The translations under genes and the position numbers were made by a program. A stretch of 64,000 nt of DNA. It comes from Anaeroplasmataceae bacterium. GTDB lineage: Bacteria; Bacillota_I; Bacilli_A; Acholeplasmatales; JAEDCM01. The stretch spans positions 15,703 to 79,702 of the forward strand of contig JAEDCM010000003.1 of the NCBI GenBank assembly GCA_016294165.1. Reading direction: 5' to 3'. Position 1 is the first letter of the stretch. Every line of letters begins with the position of its first letter. The notes beneath the pieces were generated by a model, which was not told where the DNA came from, ran no database searches, and saw nothing but the letters and a program-made list of their open reading frames with translations. This document shows, piece by piece, positions 39,245-47,874 of this stretch.

Positions 39245-42200
39245 ATGATAAATAATTCTAAAAAAATTCTTGCGTTACTTTTAGTAGCTATAGGATGTTT
39301 TTTAGTTGTTGGATGCGGTTCTAACAAGAAAACAACAACAACAACTACAACTACCGTTACTACAAAGAGTCCAGCAGAATTAAATGAAGCTAGTACAATA
39401 AAAAGAGTTGCTGTATCAAGCGACATTTATGAAGAAGATGAAGGGGTTTATTCAGATCGTTATGGCATGACAACATTCTCAACAATTAATGCTGCAATTG
39501 AGTATATTCAAGCGCAAATTGATGCTGGAAAAATGACAAATGAAGAAGAAAAAGCCATCTTCTTAATGTATGGAGCTCCAAAGTCTTATGGAGTTTATAA
39601 AGAAAAGGTTACAATTGATATTCCTAACCTTTCATTAATCGGATCAAATGATGAAGTTACCATCTCTTACGGAGATTATGCATCACTAAATGGTATGGGT
39701 ACTGATAAGACTGCTACTGTTACTATTACAAGTAAGGCTGTTAACTTTAAAGCTTCAAATATCACATTTGTAAATTCATTTGATTATATCGCAAACAAAG
39801 ATAAGAGTGATATTCAAGCTTTAGCAGTAAACTGTCAAGCTGACCAATCAACATTCTATAATTGTACATTTAAGGGTTACCAAGATACTCTTGAAGCTAA
39901 AAATGGTCGTCAATATTATTATGATTGTACAATTGAAGGTTGTGTAGACTTCATCTTTGGGGCTGATGCTGTTGCATATTTTGATAATTGTATTATTAGA
40001 AGTTTAGATAGAAAAAATTCTAATCAAGGATATATTTGTGCTCCTAAGGGTGGAGCAGATGATATGTCTAAATTATTAGACTATGGATTTATTTTTAATA
40101 ATTGCTCATTATTATTTGATGAGGATTCAGATATTAATTTATATGCTGGTTCAGTTAAATTAGCTAGGCCTTGGAGACAAGGAGCATATACAGCTTATGT
40201 AAATTGCTTTATGGATAAACATATTGCTTCAACTTATGCTGATATGAGTGGAAACACAGCTGCTAATGCTCGTTTCTATGAATATGGAAACTATGGTCCA
40301 GGGGCAATTGAAAATAGAACTGATAAGAAGGATATGAATGCTGAACAAGCTGCTAAAGCAACTGATTTAGCAACAGTATTTGGAACTACAAATGGTGATT
40401 ATACATTTGAAACTGCATTTGATGCAAAAGCTGCAATTAAATTCTTAGCAACAACATCTTATGTTCTTGTTAATAATACAAAGGACACTACAATTAGAGT
40501 TCAAGAAGATTATGCTGGTTTAAATTTACCTTATGATTTAAATACAATCGTTACAAATATTGATTTACCTACTAGAGGATTAAACGGAACAACTATTGAA
40601 TGGACATCAAGCAATCCTGCCGTTTTAAATACTCAAGGTATTATTAATAGACCTGCTTATGAAGAAGCAGATGCTAATGTTACATTAACTGCTAAGATTA
40701 CTTATCGAGAAGTAAGTATGACTAAAACTTTTAATGTAGTTGTTCCAAAACATAATAAGACAATCATTATTACAAAGATTGATGAGAACTTTGATTATGA
40801 AATTGGAAAGGACTTAAGTTCAGCTAACAAGTGGGTTGTTGCTGGTATTGGTAAATTATCAGAAATTGTTGATAATGTTCCATACAATAATGATGCTGGT
40901 GATGCAACTAAGGCTGTTAAGTTTGTTCAATCAAATGGTGGTGAAGCATCATATACTCGTAGTATTAATATTGATGGAGAGATGGCAATTGAATTCTTTG
41001 CACTTCAATCACAAGACGGTGCAAATATTAAATATTCATTATTAAATGAAAATTCAGAAGAAATGTTCTTTATTAAATTTAATGCTAAGGATGCTGATGG
41101 AAAACGTCTAGTATCTGTAAATGGTGTAAATACAACATTAGATTTATTAGAAGGTGTTTGGTATAAATATCGTGTTACATTCAATCAAGAAGCTGGTACA
41201 TTTACATTTGGATATTACGATTATCAAGCAAATGCCTATGTAGAAGTTAAGAATGGTAAATATATTAATGAATTTGATATTAAATATATGAGATTTACTA
41301 GTGATCAAGGTAAGATTGCCGAAGATTCAGCATTCTATTTAGCAGATATGTATGTTGATAAGGTTAGCGAATTTGCTGGTGAAGTAGGAACAAATCCAAA
41401 TAAAGAATATGGTATTGGTATTGTTGAAGGAATTAAAGATCGTGTAATCCAAAATCAAGGTGAAGAATATGTTCATGCAGAGATTAAGGTTTACAACCGT
41501 TTCACATTACAATTATTAACATTAGGTACTGATTATACTATTGAATATACAGGATTAGATGGTATTGATGTAAATAATGAAGGACGTTATACAACATATG
41601 TTACAATCACATTAAATGATGGTGAACAACTAGTATTTACAGAAATCGTTGATGTTCAACCTGCCGATAAGGCAATTGAATTAACAAATTACAAGCAAGG
41701 TGTTATTTTAGCTGGTAAAGCAACATTTAGCGTTACAGCATCTCGTGATGATGGTAAATTATATTATATGTTCACTAAGAAAACTGATGTTCAACCAACT
41801 ATTGATGATGTTATTGCTCAAAGTTCAATATGGTTTGACTCTTCATGGAATAGTGCTGAACCAGTTGGAAAAGGTGTAATTAACCTTGCAAATGGAATGG
41901 ATATTGAAATTACACAAGATTTTGCTGATTCAACAATTGAATACTTATTATACATTGTTGCGGTTAAGAATGATAACACTAGATCAAATGTTATTACATC
42001 TGATCCAATCAATGATAAGTTCATGGCTAAGACAGCTGATGATTTAATCAATGTTTTAGTAGACCCTGCAAGTGTTGATGCTAAGATTTATTTAGCAAAT
42101 GATATTGATTTTACTGGTATAGGATATGCTGGTACAACAATTAAGTTCAAAGGAATTATTGATGGTCAAGGATATACAATTAAGAACTTAACTGCAGACT

Positions 42201-43021
42201 TCGCACTTTCTAAGGTTGGACTTCTTGCTGGTGTTTTAACAGGTGGTACAGTTAGAAATATTAACTTTGAAAATATTACTATTAATGCTATGGGTGGATA
42301 TAATGGTATTATTGCTGGAGAAGCTGAAAACGGAACAATTTCAAATGTTAAAATTAATGGATTCAAATTTACAAGTAGCGGACAATACAATGGTGGTATT
42401 ATTGGACGTTTAAATAATTCAACTGGAACATTAAATATTTCAAATACAAGTATTGTTGGTGCTGATTTCAAATTCTCTACAAAATATGGTGGAGGAATCA
42501 TGGCTGGTATTGAAAATGGTACATTAAATTTAGACAATGTATTATTTGCCGGAAGTGTTTCTTGTCCTGAAGCAACATCTACAATTTTAGGACGTCTAAA
42601 AGCTGGTAAGGTTATAATGAACAATGTTGCTGTATTTGGTACAATTAATGATGTTAAGAAACAAGCTGGTGCATTCATTGGATTCGTTGATGGAAGTACA
42701 AATGCTACAATTTCTAACTCAGTAGTAAATATTACAATTAATGGTGTAGATAAAATTTCTTCAAGCAATGCTGGTACATTTGGAAACATTACTGGTACAG
42801 GTAATGGTGGTGTTGCAGAAAGCAACTTAACTAACATTCATATCATCGATTACACATTACCAGGCGCAGCTATTACTGATGGTTCTGCTGATCAAAAAGG
42901 TATTATTCAACCAAAATCATCTGTTGATTTCACAACAGCCGATGGATATACTACTGCAGGATTTGATATGACTACTGAATGGGTATTTGATGCTGAAACA
43001 AAAGAAATTAGATTAGCTTAA
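39245..43021 (+). CDS. Large lipoprotein pectinesterase (CE8) with accessory domains
   Basis: 1258 residues. Lipoprotein signal peptide with hydrophobic core at about 8-22 and Cys24 in a VVGC lipobox, then a threonine run as cell-surface linker. A pectin methylesterase beta-helix spans roughly 60-390: TIDIPNLSLIG, FKGYQDTLEA, the catalytic-Asp strand VDFIFGADA near 235, and LARPWRQGAYTAY near 310. It is followed by an Ig-like domain (about 420-500), a lectin-like beta domain, further Ig-like modules, and a C-terminal series of GLUG-like repeats (about 975-1140). No LPxTG anchor. It should de-esterify pectin outside the cell, feeding polygalacturonases such as the GH28 at 9156. Confidence 0.9.
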   Translation: MINNSKKILALLLVAIGCFLVVGCGSNKKTTTTTTTTVTTKSPAELNEASTIKRVAVSSDIYEEDEGVYSDRYGMTTFSTINAAIEYIQAQIDAGKMTNEEEKAIFLMYGAPKSYGVYKEKVTIDIPNLSLIGSNDEVTISYGDYASLNGMGTDKTATVTITSKAVNFKASNITFVNSFDYIANKDKSDIQALAVNCQADQSTFYNCTFKGYQDTLEAKNGRQYYYDCTIEGCVDFIFGADAVAYFDNCIIRSLDRKNSNQGYICAPKGGADDMSKLLDYGFIFNNCSLLFDEDSDINLYAGSVKLARPWRQGAYTAYVNCFMDKHIASTYADMSGNTAANARFYEYGNYGPGAIENRTDKKDMNAEQAAKATDLATVFGTTNGDYTFETAFDAKAAIKFLATTSYVLVNNTKDTTIRVQEDYAGLNLPYDLNTIVTNIDLPTRGLNGTTIEWTSSNPAVLNTQGIINRPAYEEADANVTLTAKITYREVSMTKTFNVVVPKHNKTIIITKIDENFDYEIGKDLSSANKWVVAGIGKLSEIVDNVPYNNDAGDATKAVKFVQSNGGEASYTRSINIDGEMAIEFFALQSQDGANIKYSLLNENSEEMFFIKFNAKDADGKRLVSVNGVNTTLDLLEGVWYKYRVTFNQEAGTFTFGYYDYQANAYVEVKNGKYINEFDIKYMRFTSDQGKIAEDSAFYLADMYVDKVSEFAGEVGTNPNKEYGIGIVEGIKDRVIQNQGEEYVHAEIKVYNRFTLQLLTLGTDYTIEYTGLDGIDVNNEGRYTTYVTITLNDGEQLVFTEIVDVQPADKAIELTNYKQGVILAGKATFSVTASRDDGKLYYMFTKKTDVQPTIDDVIAQSSIWFDSSWNSAEPVGKGVINLANGMDIEITQDFADSTIEYLLYIVAVKNDNTRSNVITSDPINDKFMAKTADDLINVLVDPASVDAKIYLANDIDFTGIGYAGTTIKFKGIIDGQGYTIKNLTADFALSKVGLLAGVLTGGTVRNINFENITINAMGGYNGIIAGEAENGTISNVKINGFKFTSSGQYNGGIIGRLNNSTGTLNISNTSIVGADFKFSTKYGGGIMAGIENGTLNLDNVLFAGSVSCPEATSTILGRLKAGKVIMNNVAVFGTINDVKKQAGAFIGFVDGSTNATISNSVVNITINGVDKISSSNAGTFGNITGTGNGGVAESNLTNIHIIDYTLPGAAITDGSADQKGIIQPKSSVDFTTADGYTTAGFDMTTEWVFDAETKEIRLA

Positions 43022-43032
43022 TAGAATATAAG

Positions 43033-43060
43033 GGATGGGTTAAAAACTCATCCTTTTTTT
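43033..43060 (+). terminator. Terminator of the pectinesterase gene
   Basis: Arms 43033-43041 and 43045-43053 pair over 9 bp (one G-U), with seven T after. Confidence 0.85.
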
Positions 43061-43083
43061 CATATATATAACTAGGTGATTTA

Positions 43084-44292
43084 ATGATTATTTTAATCTT
43101 TATTTTGGTTGTTGGACTAGTTATTATGTTTAAAACAAGATTTATTATGTATAAGGATATGCCTAATTCTTTAGGATATCTAAAGAAAAAAGAAAAGGGG
43201 ATAAGTTTTTTATCTGGTCTATTTACATCACTAGCTGCGGCTCTTGGGGTTGGTAATATTTTAGGCGTTACCCAAGCATTGATTTTGGGGGGCATTGGTA
43301 GTATTTTTTGGATGTGGCTAAGCTCAATTATCGGTTGTGCAACGAAATATGCTGAAGCATATTTATCCACTTTATATAAAGAGAAAAAAGATGATGAGTA
43401 TGTTAGTGGACCAATGTATTTTATTAAAAATGGTTTAGACAATAAATATATGATTTTGGCTTATTTATACGCTTTTTTTGGAGTTATTGCATCACTTGGG
43501 ATTGGAAATATGATTCAAGCTAATGCGATTAATAAAGCTTTAAAATTTAATTCAATTATATTGGGAGTCGTATTAGTTATCATTGTATATCTAACAATAA
43601 GATATGGAATAAAAGTAATTAGCAAAATAAACAATATGTTAGTGCCTTTTATTATTGTTTTGTTTTTATCTTGCTCAATAATAATATTGGTAAAAAACTA
43701 TAAAGTTATTGATGATATATTTATCTTAATTATGAAAGAGGCTTGTTCTTATAAGGCTTTTTTAGGTGGAAATTTATATGTAATGATTAAATATGGAATA
43801 TCACGAGGTTTATTATCTAATGAAGCAGGATTGGGAAGCTCGGGAATCATTTATGGGTGCGTAGAAGAGGATCCCCATGAGGTTGGAGTTATCGCGGCAT
43901 TAGATCCGATTATTGACACAATTATTTTATGTAGCTTAACCTTTGTGATTATTATAATTGATAATAACTATTTGGGAATGAATATAAACAATGATTATCA
44001 CGTTGTTTATAACGCCTTTAAAAATCAAATTGGGTTTTATGGAGGAATAACTATTTTTTTATCAGTTATTATTTTGGGCTTTTTAACGATTATCAGTTGG
44101 TATTATTATGGACTATGTTGCTATAGGTTTCTTTTTAAAAATCAGAAGGTTTATTTATCCTTATATTTATTGTTTATTTTTTTAGGTGTTTTATATAAAA
44201 GTGAAGGTATCTATCAGTTTTGTGAAATCGCGAATATGCTAATGGCTATTCCAAATTTAATTGGTATTTTATTATTAATAAAAAAACTATAA
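43084..44292 (+). CDS. Sodium/proton-dependent alanine/glycine symporter (AgcS family)
   Basis: 402 residues, about ten hydrophobic segments. Family signatures: AALGVGNILGVTQALILGGIGSIF in two parts near residue 53-75, then FWMWLSSIIGCATKYAEAYLS, GPMYFIKNGL near 115, and SRGLLSNEAGLGSSG near 240. Imports small amino acids with Na+ or H+. Somewhat shorter than the usual ~450-490 residues, mainly in the loops and C-terminus. AGGTG precedes the ATG; it stands between the pectinesterase terminator and the rlmN promoter region. Confidence 0.88.
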   Translation: MIILIFILVVGLVIMFKTRFIMYKDMPNSLGYLKKKEKGISFLSGLFTSLAAALGVGNILGVTQALILGGIGSIFWMWLSSIIGCATKYAEAYLSTLYKEKKDDEYVSGPMYFIKNGLDNKYMILAYLYAFFGVIASLGIGNMIQANAINKALKFNSIILGVVLVIIVYLTIRYGIKVISKINNMLVPFIIVLFLSCSIIILVKNYKVIDDIFILIMKEACSYKAFLGGNLYVMIKYGISRGLLSNEAGLGSSGIIYGCVEEDPHEVGVIAALDPIIDTIILCSLTFVIIIIDNNYLGMNINNDYHVVYNAFKNQIGFYGGITIFLSVIILGFLTIISWYYYGLCCYRFLFKNQKVYLSLYLLFIFLGVLYKSEGIYQFCEIANMLMAIPNLIGILLLIKKL

Positions 44293-44348
44293 TTAGATGA
44301 TTCTTTGTGATATAATAACCTAGGAAGACAATAAAGGAGATGATTTCA

Positions 44349-45368
44349 ATGGGTTCTTATGGTTTGGAATTAAAGGATTTAGAAGAATTATTAGTAAACA
44401 TGAACGAAAAAAAATTCCGTGCTAAACAAATATTTCATGGAATATATAAGGATTTTATTGATGATTTTACAGAGCTTACAACCATTAAAAAGGATTTAGC
44501 TATTAAATTAAATGAAGTCATTCCTTTAAAACATTTTAAACTTGTTAAAAGACAAATTAGTAATGATAAAACGGAAAAGTTTTTATTTGAACTTGATGAT
44601 CATGAATTGATTGAAACAGTGTTGATGGATCATAATTATGGATTATCATTGTGTGTTTCAAGTCAAGTTGGTTGTGCAATGGGATGCGCATTTTGTGCAT
44701 CAGGACTATTAGGATTAAAAAGAAGCCTTACAACAGATGAGATTGTTAATCAGGTTGTTGAGGTTAGTAAAATAACAAAAAAAAGAATATCAAGTATCGT
44801 AGTAATGGGGATTGGAGAGCCTTTTACAAATTATCATAATGTTATGAAGTTCATTAGGATTATTAATTATGATTTAGGATTAGCAATAGGAGCGAGGCAC
44901 ATTACTGTTTCAACTTGCGGAATTGTTCCAAAGATTTATGATTATGCTTATGAAGGACTACAAACTAATCTAGCAATCAGCCTTCACGCACCAAATGATG
45001 CGATTAGAGATCGCATTATGAAGATTAATCACAAGTATTCCATTAATGAGGTTTGCAAGGCTGTTAAGGATTATATTGATATTACAAACAGGCGTGTAAC
45101 AATTGAATATATTTTATTAGATGGAATTAATGATTCTCATGAAAATGCTCTTGAATTAGCTAAATTGTTAAAAGGATTAAACGTGTATATAAATTTAATT
45201 CCATACAATAGTGTTAATGAAAATGAATTTAGAAGAAGTAAGAGAATAGATGAGTTCTTTGATGATTTAAAAAAACAAGGATTAAATGTGACTGCAAGAA
45301 AGGAACAAGGCGGTGATATTGACGCAGCTTGTGGCCAATTGCGAAGTTTAAATATGCATAAAAAATAG
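44349..45368 (+). CDS. rlmN: Dual 23S rRNA A2503 / tRNA A37 methyltransferase RlmN
   Basis: 339 residues. Radical SAM enzyme; the 4Fe-4S motif is CAMGCAFCASG (C-x3-C-x2-C) near residue 111, with QVGC before it, a GIGEPFTNYHN motif in place of the common GEPLxN, STCGIVP and LAISLHAPND, and the C-terminal catalytic cysteine in AACGQLR. Start at ATG 44349 with AAGGAG 9 nt upstream; the ATG at 44340 is too close to that site. First gene of the rlmN-rsgA block. Confidence 0.95.
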   Translation: MGSYGLELKDLEELLVNMNEKKFRAKQIFHGIYKDFIDDFTELTTIKKDLAIKLNEVIPLKHFKLVKRQISNDKTEKFLFELDDHELIETVLMDHNYGLSLCVSSQVGCAMGCAFCASGLLGLKRSLTTDEIVNQVVEVSKITKKRISSIVVMGIGEPFTNYHNVMKFIRIINYDLGLAIGARHITVSTCGIVPKIYDYAYEGLQTNLAISLHAPNDAIRDRIMKINHKYSINEVCKAVKDYIDITNRRVTIEYILLDGINDSHENALELAKLLKGLNVYINLIPYNSVNENEFRRSKRIDEFFDDLKKQGLNVTARKEQGGDIDAACGQLRSLNMHKK

Positions 45369-45398
45369 TTTAAACGCAAAAAATAACACGGGTGAACT

Positions 45399-46343
45399 AT
45401 GATGAAATTTATATTTTATTTTGTGTTATATATTATAAGCTTAGTTGGCATTTTTATGTTTACATTATTTTATTATGCACCACAGTTTTATTATCGTGAA
45501 AATGTGATGGTTCCTGATTGTCTAAATATGGATGTGGCTGAGGCAAAACTTTTATTAGAGGATCTAGGTTTAAGAGCGTCAGTTAGTTATATCGATGATA
45601 GTTTAACAAAAGATATTGTAAAAAAAATAGAACCAGAAGCGTTAGTTATGGTTAAAGAAAATAGCATTATAAAGCTATATGTATCAAATGGATCTTTGGG
45701 TAAAAAAATGCCTAATGTGTGCGATTATTTAATTGATACTGCTAAGGAAAAATTAAAGAGTTTAGATTTAAATTTGAATATAATGATTGAGTATATTAAA
45801 GATTCTAATCTTCCTAGTGATTTGGTTAAAATGCAGGTTCCTACGAGTGATACTCCATTAAAAGAAAATGATAATGTTGTATTATATGTGACATATAGTG
45901 ACGATTATGTCGTGATTCCTAATATGCAGTATTGGACAAAAGCGGAATGCGAGACCTTTTGTAAAAATAATGACATCAACCCGATTTTTGAATATGATTA
46001 TAGTTTGAACATTTCCAATGGGCTTGTGATTAGTCAAAGCATTTCTAAGGGCGACAAGCTTTTAAGAAATAAGCAAAATCAAATTTTGATTATTTTATCA
46101 AAGGGTGTCAATGATGATTTTATTCCGGATATTATACAGTGGGATGTACTCATTGCTAAAGAGTATTTGGATGGATTAAATATTAAGTATGTTATTAAGT
46201 ATGTCGATGGAGATAGTTTCAATCAAGTATTAGATGTTTATAAAAATGATGATTGCTATATTGTGATTGTTTCAGGAGGAGAATATGAAGAAGGGCTTAG
46301 TTGTAAAGTTAATAGGAGGTCTATATACAGTTTTAGATTCTGA
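45399..46343 (+). CDS. Membrane-anchored PASTA-repeat protein lacking a kinase domain
   Basis: 314 residues. A single N-terminal hydrophobic anchor (about residues 3-26) is followed by four PASTA-like repeats: starting near VPDCLNMDVAEAKLLLEDLG, KKMPNVCDYLIDTAKEKL, VIPNMQYWTKAECETF and FIPDIIQWDVLIAKEYL. The topology is that of the outer half of PrkC/Stk1 kinases, which bind muropeptides or lipid II. The locus between rlmN and rsgA is where prpC-prkC normally stand, but no serine/threonine kinase or PP2C phosphatase motif is present here. The final 59 nt overlap rsgA, giving an aberrant Arg/Ser-rich tail. It may sense or bind cell wall without kinase signalling. Confidence 0.82.
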   Translation: MMKFIFYFVLYIISLVGIFMFTLFYYAPQFYYRENVMVPDCLNMDVAEAKLLLEDLGLRASVSYIDDSLTKDIVKKIEPEALVMVKENSIIKLYVSNGSLGKKMPNVCDYLIDTAKEKLKSLDLNLNIMIEYIKDSNLPSDLVKMQVPTSDTPLKENDNVVLYVTYSDDYVVIPNMQYWTKAECETFCKNNDINPIFEYDYSLNISNGLVISQSISKGDKLLRNKQNQILIILSKGVNDDFIPDIIQWDVLIAKEYLDGLNIKYVIKYVDGDSFNQVLDVYKNDDCYIVIVSGGEYEEGLSCKVNRRSIYSFRF

Positions 46344-47220
46344 AACGAAGGAAAGAATTGTATGTAATGCTAGTGGAAAGCTTAGACATAGTAAGGTATC
46401 AAAGGATAGTAGTTTTAAAAAGGACAGTCTAGATAAGGATGCTCGCATTATTAAAATGAGCCCTAAGGTTGGTGATTATGTTACCTATCAAGAAGAAGGT
46501 AGATATATTTTAGACGTAATGCCTCGTAATAATAGTTTAAGAAGGCCAGATGTAGCTAATGTTGATCAGGTGCTATTAATATTTGCAGCAACGAATCCAA
46601 AACTAAGCTTTAATCTTTTAGACCATTTTATTGTATTAATTGAAAAGGAAGAAATCGATTTAAAGATTATTATAACTAAGTTTGATTTGTTGGATGATCA
46701 ATCACAAATTGAATTAAAAGAAAACATGAAATATTATGAAAAAATCGGATATAATGTTTATTATACATCAATGCATGATAAGATGGGATTTGATGAAATA
46801 AAGCCAATTTTCAAGGATAAAATAAGCGTTTTGGCTGGGCAAACAGGTGCTGGTAAATCAACTTTCTTGAATTGTCTAGATGAAAGCTTTAATCTTCAAA
46901 CCCAGGAGATTTCAAAGGCTCTAGGTCGTGGTAAGCACACTACTAGACATTCAGAGTTATTAGATTTTAATGATGGTTTAATTGCAGATACTCCGGGATT
47001 TAGTTCGCTTGATTTCTTTAATTTTGAGGTATCAGATTTAAATGAGTGCTTTATTGATTTTAAAGAGTTATCTAATGGATGTCGTTTTAAAGGGTGTAGC
47101 CATATTAATGAGCCAAACTGTAATGTTAAAAATCATTTAGGAGAAACAATGATAAATTCTCGTTATGAGAATTATGTTAAATTCTACAATGAAATAAAGC
47201 AACAAAAGAAAATATATTAG
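46285..47220 (+). CDS. rsgA: Ribosome small subunit-dependent GTPase RsgA
   Basis: 311 residues. OB-fold N-terminus (about 1-75), then a circularly permuted GTPase: G4 ITKFDLLD precedes G1 LAGQTGAGKST near residue 195 and G3 DTPGFSSLD, followed by a zinc site C-x4-C-x-H-x5-C (CRFKGCSH..NC). Helps late 30S maturation. Start at ATG 46285 with AGGAGGAG just upstream, which lies inside the PASTA gene; the longer TTG start is rejected. Confidence 0.95.
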   Translation: MKKGLVVKLIGGLYTVLDSETKERIVCNASGKLRHSKVSKDSSFKKDSLDKDARIIKMSPKVGDYVTYQEEGRYILDVMPRNNSLRRPDVANVDQVLLIFAATNPKLSFNLLDHFIVLIEKEEIDLKIIITKFDLLDDQSQIELKENMKYYEKIGYNVYYTSMHDKMGFDEIKPIFKDKISVLAGQTGAGKSTFLNCLDESFNLQTQEISKALGRGKHTTRHSELLDFNDGLIADTPGFSSLDFFNFEVSDLNECFIDFKELSNGCRFKGCSHINEPNCNVKNHLGETMINSRYENYVKFYNEIKQQKKIY

Positions 47221-47240
47221 AGAGCTATGCTCTCTAATTT
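47218..47240 (+). terminator. Terminator after rsgA
   Basis: TAGAGAGC (47218-47225) pairs with GCTCTCTA (47229-47236), then a T-rich tract. It overlaps the rsgA stop codon. Confidence 0.8.
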
Positions 47241-47249
47241 TTGCTTATA

Positions 47250-47278
47250 TTGACTTATACGACTAATTTTGATATCAT
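47250..47278 (+). promoter_or_regulatory. Promoter of the nfeD-flotillin pair
   Basis: TTGACT at 47250-47255, 17-bp spacer, TATCAT at 47273-47278. Confidence 0.75.
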
Positions 47279-47297
47279 ATCACTTGGGAGGGATATT

Positions 47298-47873
47298 ATG
47301 ATTGAATGGTGGAATAGTTTAGGAGTTTTTCAACAAATATTGTTTATATTAGCGATGGCGTCGACAATTATTTTTGCGATTCAATTGATATTAATGCTTA
47401 TTGGAATCGGATTTGAAGATGCAGATTTTGATGTTGATATTGATAATGATTTTTTAAATATTTTTGGTTTAAAAATTATTACTATCAGAGGAGCACTTGC
47501 ATTTTTAAGTATTGGTTCATGGACAGCTTTAGTTTTGATTGAAGCTACCGATAATTTATGGGTTGGTACGTTAGTTGGTGTTATTGCGGGTCTTATAGCG
47601 ATGATATTAGTGGCATATGCTATTAAAAAGGCAATGAATCTTCAACAGGATGGGAATATTAATGCCGAAAATGCAATTGGTAAGGTTGCTAATGTATATT
47701 TATCAATTCCAAAGAATAAAAGTGGAATTGGAAAAGTAAATGTATTAGTTCAAGATCGTTTGTCAGAAATGGAAGCGATGACTGCTGATGAGGAGAACAT
47801 TCCAACAGGCGCAGAGGTAAAAGTTGTTGATGTTGTAAATGGAATTTTAATTGTGAAGAGGATAGGTGAATAA
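47298..47873 (+). CDS. NfeD-like membrane protein
   Basis: 191 residues. Three or four hydrophobic segments in the first ~115 residues with an acidic loop (FEDADFDVDIDND), then a C-terminal NfeD-type OB-fold (about 120-190: IGKVANVYLSIPKNKSG, GAEVKVVDVVNGILIVK). NfeD proteins without the serine-protease domain are encoded with flotillins and help organise them in the membrane. Start at ATG 47298 with GGGAGGG upstream. Own promoter at 47250; ends 1 nt before the flotillin gene. Confidence 0.86.
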   Translation: MIEWWNSLGVFQQILFILAMASTIIFAIQLILMLIGIGFEDADFDVDIDNDFLNIFGLKIITIRGALAFLSIGSWTALVLIEATDNLWVGTLVGVIAGLIAMILVAYAIKKAMNLQQDGNINAENAIGKVANVYLSIPKNKSGIGKVNVLVQDRLSEMEAMTADEENIPTGAEVKVVDVVNGILIVKRIGE

Positions 47874-47874
47874 G

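Noticed and set aside
39320..39375. Repeat array resembling a microsatellite or CRISPR
   Set aside because: It is a run of ACA/ACT codons encoding the threonine linker of the lipoprotein. No CRISPR-like repeat-spacer pattern was seen anywhere in the window.
42166..42837. 223-residue ORF on the minus strand inside the pectinesterase gene
   Set aside because: Antisense shadow of repetitive AT-rich codons. It is Pro/Ile/Val-biased, has no ribosome-binding site, and the plus-strand product has recognisable domains.
43008..43442. 144-residue minus-strand ORF over the AgcS gene start
   Set aside because: Antisense to a conserved transporter N-terminus and crossing the pectinesterase terminator; no ribosome-binding site.
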